This document shows positions 1 to 4,857 of a DNA stretch of 5,327 nt, piece by piece. A model generated the notes under the pieces. The model made no database searches, had not been told where the DNA came from, and was given only the letters and a program-made list of their open reading frames with translations. The stretch's first letter is position 1, and each line of letters starts with the position of its first letter. A program made the translations under genes and the position numbers. The DNA lies in contig CAIMDR010000030.1 in NCBI GenBank assembly GCA_903839795.1, positions 1 through 5,327 on the forward strand, written 5' to 3'. This stretch comes from an uncultured Methylococcaceae bacterium. GTDB lineage: Bacteria > Pseudomonadota > Gammaproteobacteria > Methylococcales > Methylomonadaceae.

Positions 1-1428
1 GCCCGGATAGCCCAAGGTACAACCTTTGAATTGTTGCTCCAGCAAAACGTGAAGTTGGGCACCCGTCAAGCTCAGGGTAACCAGAGTATTGCCAAAGGGC
101 TGCACGGTAAATGCCTCACTGTAGGTTACCTTACCATCGCCTTCGCCGACCGTACTGGAGGTATAGGATAAATCAGCCCGAATACCGTCTGGATTCATAA
201 AGGCCACCACGGCATCACCCACCCCGTTTCCTTGGGTTTTGAGCAACTGCGCATCGGCAATCACATCGCCTAGCGTGGATTCTCCGGCACTATTAGTGGT
301 TTTAGTCAACGCGGCACTGAGGGTGCCAAGCACACGATTGGCTATGGGTATGGACAGTTCCTTATAACGGTTTACGATCGATTTAATCGCAGCATCCGGT
401 GTTATGTCTGTATGACGATGATCGACAGCGATATTGGTTGCCGTGACGGTGCTGACGTCGCCGGTGGCATTATCAACCTTCATTGTGATATCGGTTAATA
501 ATCGGCCTTGCGCATTGGCGCTGGTAACCGGGATCAGACGGCCATCCCGGTTTGCGATTTGGCAATTATAGGCTTGATGGGTATGGCCTGAGACGACCAA
601 ATCAACAGCATCATCCAGTTGATTAACAAGAGTTCTAATCGGTGACCCTAGCAACTGGCCCGCGCACTGGTTAATGGTTGAAAGACTCAGTGTGGCCGGC
701 ACGGTTCCACCTTGGTGAATCAGCACCACAATGGCTTCAACACCCTGCGCACGAAGTTTGGGAATCAGGGCATTAACGGTTGCCGCTTCATTCAAAAAGG
801 TCAAGCCTGCCACACCGCTCGGGCTAACCAGGGTGGGCGTTGTTTTTAAGGTCATACCGATAAAACCGACCCTGTTTTTAATGGCATAAGCGGGAAACAG
901 TGTGTTTTTCGCCGCTGATTCTATGACGTTGGCAGCCAAAAATGTAAACTTGGCACCTTCAAAAGGTACAGGCGTGCCTACCTCAGCACCACGACAAGTG
1001 TTGATATGAGTCGGATGACAACCGCCATCTTGCATACGTTTTAGTTCTGTTTTACCTTCGTCAAACTCGTGATTGCCGACGGCATTAAAATCCAGGCCAA
1101 GACGATTCAGGGTTTCAATGGTGCCTTCGTCATGGAACAAGGATGAAATAAGCGGGGTTGCACCGATAATGTCACCCGCAGAAACAACGACTACATTCGG
1201 GTTTTGACGCTTCAAATTGGCGATATAACCCGCCATCCAGTCAATGCCACCTACAGAAACATTCGTTGATGATGGACTGGTTGGTGCTTGCTTGAGTGTT
1301 CCCGGTGCTTCCAGTTGGCCGTGGAAGTCGTTGAAAGCAACAATTTTAATGGTCGTTGTGACCGGATGGGTACAACCCAACACGGTTAAGCCCAGTGTCA
1401 TAGCCAGTGAAAGATGATTAAGTGTCAT
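1..1428 (-). CDS. 5'-nucleotidase family metallophosphoesterase, probable lipoprotein (C-terminus off the window)
   Basis: The reading frame is open from the ATG at 1428 to the left edge, giving 476 residues without a stop. The N-terminal calcineurin-like metallophosphatase domain shows the metal-binding set in order: DFH at 34-36, GD at 85-86, GNHE at 118-121, the LIHQG histidine at 238 and GHTH at 281-284. The 5'-nucleotidase C-terminal domain follows from about residue 365, with ESTLGDVIADAQL at 383-395, NPDGIRADL at 412-420 (family members usually have GG where this has DG) and PFGN at 444-447, the substrate-pocket region. Such enzymes hydrolyse nucleotides, or related phosphodiesters and sugar nucleotides, in the periplasm. 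Residues 16-19 (VLGC) form a plausible lipobox, so the mature protein may be lipid-anchored at Cys19, although the n-region has no Lys or Arg. The start is fixed by an in-frame TGA 9 bases upstream and a good ribosome-binding site. Family members are typically about 550-600 residues, so perhaps 80-120 are missing. It is transcribed divergently from the sensor operon. The family is certain; the exact substrate is not. Confidence 0.93.
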   Translation of the reverse strand, partial: MTLNHLSLAMTLGLTVLGCTHPVTTTIKIVAFNDFHGQLEAPGTLKQAPTSPSSTNVSVGGIDWMAGYIANLKRQNPNVVVVSAGDIIGATPLISSLFHDEGTIETLNRLGLDFNAVGNHEFDEGKTELKRMQDGGCHPTHINTCRGAEVGTPVPFEGAKFTFLAANVIESAAKNTLFPAYAIKNRVGFIGMTLKTTPTLVSPSGVAGLTFLNEAATVNALIPKLRAQGVEAIVVLIHQGGTVPATLSLSTINQCAGQLLGSPIRTLVNQLDDAVDLVVSGHTHQAYNCQIANRDGRLIPVTSANAQGRLLTDITMKVDNATGDVSTVTATNIAVDHRHTDITPDAAIKSIVNRYKELSIPIANRVLGTLSAALTKTTNSAGESTLGDVIADAQLLKTQGNGVGDAVVAFMNPDGIRADLSYTSSTVGEGDGKVTYSEAFTVQPFGNTLVTLSLTGAQLHVLLEQQFKGCTLGYPG

Positions 1429-1432
1429 GATG

Positions 1433-1438
1433 CCTTCT
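1433..1438 (-). promoter_or_regulatory. Ribosome-binding site of the 5'-nucleotidase gene
   Basis: AGAAGG on the minus strand lies 4 bases before the ATG at 1428. An in-frame TGA at 1440-1438 overlaps this site, so no longer N-terminus is possible and this start is effectively forced. Confidence 0.6.
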
Positions 1439-1497
1439 CAAAAATATTCGTGTTGGGTAAGTTGCAAAAAATAAGAATCCGGTAAGCTTAATTTTTT

Positions 1498-1526
1498 ATT
1501 GAAAAGAGGCTCTCTCTGGTTGTGAA
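1498..1526 (-). promoter_or_regulatory. Candidate sigma-70 promoter for the 5'-nucleotidase gene
   Basis: On the minus strand, TTCACA (1526-1521, 5 of 6 to the -35 consensus) is followed after exactly 17 bases by TTCAAT (1503-1498, 4 of 6 to the -10 consensus). Transcription would start near 1490, leaving a leader of about 60 bases before the ATG. The surroundings are AT-rich, which makes chance matches easier. Confidence 0.35.
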
Positions 1527-1545
1527 AAAAATTTCAGAGTATACT
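1517..1545 (+). promoter_or_regulatory. Weak candidate promoter for the sensor operon (good -10 only)
   Basis: TATACT at 1540-1545 matches the -10 consensus in 5 of 6 positions, but the hexamer 17 bases upstream (TGGTTG, 1517-1522) is a poor -35. The surrounding AGTATACT (1538-1545) is a perfect 8-base palindrome, so direction cannot be read from it. A TTGACG at 1583-1588 is a better -35 but has no acceptable -10 at 16-18 bases. If the -10 is real, the leader is about 180 bases and contains the dyad at 1652-1686. Confidence 0.22.
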
Positions 1546-1651
1546 TTATCAAAAATTTTATAGGGTGATTTGGTTGAATTTGTTGACGGTAATTGTTGCC
1601 GGAATCAGGCAATGTAACCCCCGCTTTTATTAGTAATGAATACCCCACAAA

Positions 1652-1686
1652 TCACTATAACTCACAGGATTGGTTGGTTATAGTGA
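1652..1686. repeat. Inverted repeat TCACTATAAC / GTTATAGTGA, possible operator or leader hairpin
   Basis: TCACTATAAC at 1652-1661 is perfectly complementary to GTTATAGTGA at 1677-1686, with 15 bases between. The half-site centres are about 25 bp apart. It could be a two-site operator for a dimeric regulator, or a 10-bp stem in the leader RNA. No U-run follows, so it is not an intrinsic terminator. Confidence 0.45.
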
Positions 1687-1700
1687 GTCTTTTAGTGAGT
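1681..1700 (+). repeat. Direct repeat TAGTGAGT x2, 12-base period
   Basis: TAGTGAGT occurs at 1681-1688 and again at 1693-1700. The first copy overlaps the right arm of the 1652-1686 dyad, and the reverse complement of the core (ACTCAC) is also present at 1660-1665. Together these make a cluster of four related GTGA-type sites within 50 bases just upstream of the operon start, which looks more like a regulator-binding array than chance. Confidence 0.4.
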
Positions 1701-1723
1701 TGCCCTTGTCCGAAAGGATTAAA

Positions 1724-1728
1724 AGAAG
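1724..1728 (+). promoter_or_regulatory. Ribosome-binding site for the ATG at 1734
   Basis: AGAAG ends 5 bases before the ATG at 1734, with a second purine-rich stretch (AAAGGA, 1713-1718) farther upstream. This supports 1734 as the original start of the binding-protein gene over the TTG at 1593, which has nothing comparable. Confidence 0.5.
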
Positions 1729-1733
1729 TGATC

Positions 1734-2909
1734 ATGAGCAAGATCTGGCATCAAAAACGTTCTCAACGAAAGCAGTATTCAATCACAGCATTTATGTCTG
1801 CACTATTGGCTACCCACTTTAGGCGGGACAAGCAGCAAGGCTTAACCGTTCGCCCTGAGCTTGTCGAAGGGTCGTTCATGGTTCGACAGGCTCACCACGA
1901 ACGGCTTAACTTTAAATTGTCCCGCCTTAAGTGGGTAGCCGTACTGTTCATGGTTTGTGCTGTGGCGTTTCCTCTTGGCGCTGCCGAAACGCCATTGAAA
2001 AAGGCTTCCTTCATGCTGTTGTGGGAACCACAGGCTCAGTTTGCCGGGTATTATGTGGCGCTTGATAAGGGAATCTATGCACGTAACGGCATTGACCTTA
2101 CAATACTTAGAGCAGGGTCTGGGCATTCTCCCGCTGAAGCGTTAGAGAAAGGCACTGTCGATTTTACCCTTCTTTGGTTATCTGCCGCTCTACAGCATCG
2201 CTCTGCAGGAAGTGAGTTCGTTAACTTGGCCCAAATTATTCAGAGCTCGTCAAAGATGTTGATTTCAAAAAAGACGAGCGGCATCAAAACCATTGCCGAT
2301 ATGGATGGCAAAAAAGTGGGGTTGTGGGAAGGACACGGAGATGAGTCAATACTGTTTCGTGCTCTCTTCGCAAAGTATGGCATCAAGGTTCGAGAAGTGC
2401 GCCAGTCCCACACCGTTAATCTCTTTTTGCGCGGTGGCGTCGATGTAACATCCGCCATGTGGTTCAATGAGTATCACACGATTATTGATTCGGGGGTCGA
2501 TCCTGATGAATTGAATGTCATTTTCCTTAGAGATCAGGGCATGGATTTTCCGGAGGATGGAATTTACACAAAAGAAAAAACTCTCCATAAAGATCCTGCC
2601 TTGGCAACCGCCTTTGTTGCCGCATCGCTGGAGGGATGGCGCTATGCTTTTGATCATCCTGACGAAGCACTGGACATCGTTCTCAAATATATGCACGAAG
2701 CCCAATTACCGGCTAGCAGGATGCATCAAAAATGGATGCTTGACCGGATGCGGGATTTGATGATGCCAGTTGCTCCCGAGGCAGGATTCGGACAACTAAA
2801 GGAGCAGGACTATCTGGCCGTATGCCATGCCCTACAAAATGCAGGTCTGATTCGCACTTATCCGGACTACGCGACTTTTTCGTGGAGGGCTGATGCCTGG
2901 AAAAAATAG
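1734..2909 (+). CDS. NMT1/THI5-like ABC substrate-binding protein, signal-peptide region interrupted by a repeat element
   Basis: This is a periplasmic solute-binding protein of the SsuA/THI5 (NMT1) superfamily, whose members bind pyrimidine thiamin precursors, sulfonates and similar small molecules. From the ATG at 1734 it is 391 residues. The family opening LLWEPQAQFAGYYVALDKGIY is at about 94-115, a GSGH turn at 127-130, the IADMDGKKVGLW segment at 187-198, and a W..Y-rich C-terminal lobe to the end. A hydrophobic export segment, WVAVLFMVCAVAFPLGAA, sits unusually deep (about 67-84) because residues 26-69 are encoded by the repeat at 1808-1940. With 47 codons removed, the N-terminus becomes a normal signal peptide and the protein about 344 residues, the usual size. 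Post-insertion starts at ATG 1878 (343 residues) or TTG 1917 (330 residues, MSRLKWVAVLFMVCAV) are also possible; 1734 is chosen as the likely ancestral start. The family is sure and the ligand unknown. The 3' end overlaps the phosphatase gene by 17 bp, implying coupled translation. Confidence 0.85.
   Translation: MSKIWHQKRSQRKQYSITAFMSALLATHFRRDKQQGLTVRPELVEGSFMVRQAHHERLNFKLSRLKWVAVLFMVCAVAFPLGAAETPLKKASFMLLWEPQAQFAGYYVALDKGIYARNGIDLTILRAGSGHSPAEALEKGTVDFTLLWLSAALQHRSAGSEFVNLAQIIQSSSKMLISKKTSGIKTIADMDGKKVGLWEGHGDESILFRALFAKYGIKVREVRQSHTVNLFLRGGVDVTSAMWFNEYHTIIDSGVDPDELNVIFLRDQGMDFPEDGIYTKEKTLHKDPALATAFVAASLEGWRYAFDHPDEALDIVLKYMHEAQLPASRMHQKWMLDRMRDLMMPVAPEAGFGQLKEQDYLAVCHALQNAGLIRTYPDYATFSWRADAWKK
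1846..1904. repeat. REPIN-like core: two inverted REP sequences
   Basis: The left REP (1846-1871) and right REP (1880-1904) pair as CCGTTCG/CGAACGG, TGAGC/GCTCA and TGTCGAA/TTCGACA, with a 3-base mismatch (1853-1855 against 1895-1897) and a T-G wobble. The left half reads CGCCCTGAGCTTGTCGAAGG, translated as RPELVEG on the plus strand; the minus strand gives the SLSNHERPFDKLRANG-type peptide. These are familiar signs of a dispersed proteobacterial palindrome that is often mistranslated as protein. REP sequences are typically moved by RAYT (Y1/REP) transposases; none is in the window. Confidence 0.75.
1866..1880 (+). promoter_or_regulatory. Alternative ribosome-binding site and ATG supplied by the REP core
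   Basis: GAAGGG (1866-1871) lies 6 bases before an in-frame ATG at 1878-1880. Starting here gives a 343-residue protein with an n-region MVRQAHHERLNFKLSRLK and then the hydrophobic core, a credible signal peptide of about 36 residues. The ATG falls in the unpaired apical loop of the REPIN hairpin, so it would stay accessible if the RNA folds. Whether it is used is unknown. Confidence 0.35.
2884..2889 (+). promoter_or_regulatory. Ribosome-binding site of the sensor phosphatase gene
   Basis: GGAGGG ends 3 bases before the ATG at 2893 and lies wholly inside the last codons of the binding-protein gene. The spacing is short but the match is strong. It fixes the start and implies that ribosomes finishing at 2909 help initiation here. 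Confidence 0.65.
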
Positions 2910-4857
2910 CATTGTCACCAGACTCGCTTTGGTTATCACGCTTTTTAGCGTGGTTATCTTTGCCGTGTCGCTCGGTTATAATTATTACCAATCCCGCGTC
3001 TTTCTGCAAAAGGAGCTGGAAAGCAATGCCCGCAACCTGGTTATGTCGCTGGTCAATCGAATAGAGATACAGTTGACTGCGGTTGCCAAAGTGACGGAAG
3101 GGGTTGCCCACTCGCTTGAGACAGGTAACTATAACGGGCAACGGCTCCATTCCTTGCTTAGAATGACCATGGAAAACAATCCCGAAATTTATGGTTCGGG
3201 CGTCGCCTTTGAACCCTATGCTTTCAGTGCCACAGCAAGACTGTATGCGCCCTATTATTATCGGGAAAAAGGGAAGATTGTTTTTAGCCATCTGGAAAAG
3301 AGCTATCAGCAAGTGCCTTACTTGTATTGGGATTGGTATCAAATTCCGCGTGAGTTGGGCAAACTCGAATGGAGCGAACCTTATTTCGATGAGGGCGGGG
3401 GCAATATTTTGATGTCTACCTGTTCGACCCCGTTCTACGATAGAACCGGTGGAATAAAACAACTCAAGGGAATTGTAGAATCAGACATTTCCCTCGATTC
3501 TTTAACGGCGCTTATCGCTTCCGTCAAGATACTTAAGACGGGTTATGCTGCACTCCTTTCCCGTAACGGGATGATTCTAGCCCACCCGGTGCTAAAAGAC
3601 GCCATCATGAACGAAACGTTCTTTAGTATCGCGGAAGCTCGCAATGATCCCTCGCTTAGAGAACTCGGCAAGAAAATGATCAAGGGCGAGTCCGGCTTCG
3701 TTCATTACACCAGCTTGGCAGGCTTCAAGAGTTGGATGTATTACGCGCCTATCCCCTCGACCGGTTGGACGCTTGCTGTCGTTTTTCCTGAGGCAGAGCT
3801 TCTGGAAAACATCAGGAAGTTAAGCATGACCATTGCGGCGATGGGGGTTGTCGGGATATTGCTACTGACCCTGGCAGTCGTTTACATTGCCAGAGCCATC
3901 ATAAAACCGCTGCAATTATTGACTGTAGCGACCGATGACATCGCTTCCGGAAACTTTGACGTGGCATTGCCAATGGCGAGGTCGAATGATGAGGTGGGGG
4001 TTCTTACGCACAACTTTCAGGTAATGAAGGAGTCGCTTAAGGAATACATCAAAAATCTGACCGAGACCACGGCCGCCAAGGAACGCATCCAGAGCGAGCT
4101 TAAACTCGCCACCATTATCCAGGCCAGCCTGTTACCGCGCATTTTTCCGCCCTTTCCCGAGCATTCCGAATTTGAAATCTACGCATCGATGGTTCCTGCC
4201 AAAGAGATTGGCGGCGATTTTTATGACTTCTTTTTCATTGACGAGAAGAATCTTTGTTTTCTTGTTGCGGATGTTTCCGACAAGGGTATCCCGGCTGCGC
4301 TGTATATGATGGTGGCCAAAACCCTGCTAAAAACCGAAGGCCAACGTTTGGGTGAACCTGATAAAATACTTTTTTCGGTTAACAATATTCTCGCCTCGGA
4401 TAATGAAAGCTGCATGTTTACCACGGTGTTTTGCGCCATACTTGATATTACCAGCGGGGACGTGCGTTTTGCCAATGCCGGACACAATCCTCCACTGATT
4501 ATTGACTCGCAGGGCGTAAAGTATCTTACTGTGAAACCGGGATTTATGCTGGGTCCCCTAATAGAAACTGTCTATGAGACTGAACAAATCACTTTAAAAC
4601 CAGGGGATACCCTGTTTCTTTATACCGATGGCGTGACTGAGGCAAGAAACCCAACAGAAGAAATGTATGGTGAATCGCAGTTACTGAAGGCTTTACAACG
4701 GGCTCCAAAAGAAAAACTGGTAGAAATGATTCATTACATAAGCACAGAACTGACACGCCACGTCAAGGGTGCGCCCCAATCAGACGACATTACCATGCTG
4801 GCGATAAAAATGACGTCAAATAAAGTCCTTATAAACGTTGCAGGGAAGGGCACATGA
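2893..4857 (+). CDS. Membrane sensor phosphatase: TM-Cache-TM-HAMP-SpoIIE/PP2C (RsbU-like)
   Basis: This 654-residue protein is a two-pass membrane receptor with a serine/threonine phosphatase output. Residues 10-29 form the first membrane helix. About 35-300 is a periplasmic double-Cache domain with the run WDWYQIPRELGKLEWSEPYF (146-165) and the closing GIVESDISL at 193-201. Residues 310-333 are the second helix, about 334-388 a HAMP domain with P339 and the DEVGVLTHNF segment at 366-375, then a short coiled linker. The SpoIIE/PP2C phosphatase spans about 400-640: LATIIQASLLP (405-415), GGDFYD (440-445), VADVSDKGIPAAL (458-470), NAGHNPP (528-534), LYTDGVTEARN (576-586) and SDDITML (630-636). 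The metal-ligand aspartates (D442, D460, D579, D632 region) are all present, so it should be active. Relatives dephosphorylate STAS-domain anti-sigma antagonists or similar phosphoproteins. It starts within the binding-protein gene and ends in an ATGA overlap with the permease gene. Ligand and target are not shown by the sequence. Confidence 0.93.
   Translation: MPGKNSIVTRLALVITLFSVVIFAVSLGYNYYQSRVFLQKELESNARNLVMSLVNRIEIQLTAVAKVTEGVAHSLETGNYNGQRLHSLLRMTMENNPEIYGSGVAFEPYAFSATARLYAPYYYREKGKIVFSHLEKSYQQVPYLYWDWYQIPRELGKLEWSEPYFDEGGGNILMSTCSTPFYDRTGGIKQLKGIVESDISLDSLTALIASVKILKTGYAALLSRNGMILAHPVLKDAIMNETFFSIAEARNDPSLRELGKKMIKGESGFVHYTSLAGFKSWMYYAPIPSTGWTLAVVFPEAELLENIRKLSMTIAAMGVVGILLLTLAVVYIARAIIKPLQLLTVATDDIASGNFDVALPMARSNDEVGVLTHNFQVMKESLKEYIKNLTETTAAKERIQSELKLATIIQASLLPRIFPPFPEHSEFEIYASMVPAKEIGGDFYDFFFIDEKNLCFLVADVSDKGIPAALYMMVAKTLLKTEGQRLGEPDKILFSVNNILASDNESCMFTTVFCAILDITSGDVRFANAGHNPPLIIDSQGVKYLTVKPGFMLGPLIETVYETEQITLKPGDTLFLYTDGVTEARNPTEEMYGESQLLKALQRAPKEKLVEMIHYISTELTRHVKGAPQSDDITMLAIKMTSNKVLINVAGKGT
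4842..4850 (+). promoter_or_regulatory. Ribosome-binding site of the permease gene
   Basis: The purine run AGGGAAGGG ends 3 bases before the ATG at 4854 and lies within the last codons of the phosphatase gene. With the ATGA stop/start overlap it points to translational coupling. Confidence 0.55.

Larger units (their letters stand above)
1429..1733. other. Divergent intergenic region, no coding gene seen
   Basis: This 305-base stretch separates the minus-strand nucleotidase from the plus-strand operon. The part from about 1440 to 1570 is AT-rich and holds promoter-like hexamers for both directions. The part from 1652 to 1700 holds inverted and direct TAGTGA-type repeats. A plus-strand frame can be read from a TTG at 1593 into the binding-protein gene, but residues 1-47 of that frame have no ribosome-binding site and no recognisable protein character, so I treat this region as untranslated. 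I see no tRNA, terminator or riboswitch. Confidence 0.7.
1808..1940. mobile_element. 133-bp MITE-like palindromic element with 24-bp terminal inverted repeats
   Basis: The left end (1808-1831) and right end (1917-1940) are inverted copies matching at 23 of 24 positions; the only mismatch is T1820 against T1928. Both ends begin GGCTACCCACTT. The flanks GCACTATT (1800-1807) and GTACTGTT (1941-1948) agree at 6 of 8 positions, compatible with an aged 8-bp target duplication. The element carries no transposase, so it would have been moved in trans or be a folded-DNA repeat. It lies inside the reading frame of the substrate-binding protein and stays open there. The inverted repeats are directly visible; calling it mobile is inference. 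Confidence 0.65.

Noticed and set aside
1505..1513. AGAGGCTCT short palindrome near the candidate nucleotidase promoter
   Set aside because: Only four base pairs per arm and partly a CT-repeat; too weak to call an operator or terminator.
1593..1733. TTG start at 1593 giving a 438-residue binding protein
   Set aside because: No ribosome-binding site, the added 47 residues show no family or signal-peptide character, and the region carries repeat structure typical of a regulatory leader. ATG 1734 has a better site and explains the reconstructed signal peptide.
1429..1870. Thiamin pyrophosphate riboswitch, looked for because the binding protein resembles ThiY/THI5
   Set aside because: The conserved CTGAGA and ACCTGATCTGGATAATGCC-type elements are absent; the only CTGAG is inside the REP core.
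1842..2126. Minus-strand 94-residue frame ending in an SLSNHERPFDKLRANG-type peptide
   Set aside because: It is antisense to the binding-protein gene and its C-terminus is the translated REP palindrome, a well-known source of false proteins.
2713..3462. Minus-strand 249-residue open frame
   Set aside because: It lies antisense across the end of the binding protein and the Cache domain, with no ribosome-binding site or recognisable motifs, while the plus-strand frames have clear family signatures.
4811..4818. TGACGTCA perfect palindrome
   Set aside because: A single 8-base palindrome inside the phosphatase coding sequence, with no partner sites; expected by chance.
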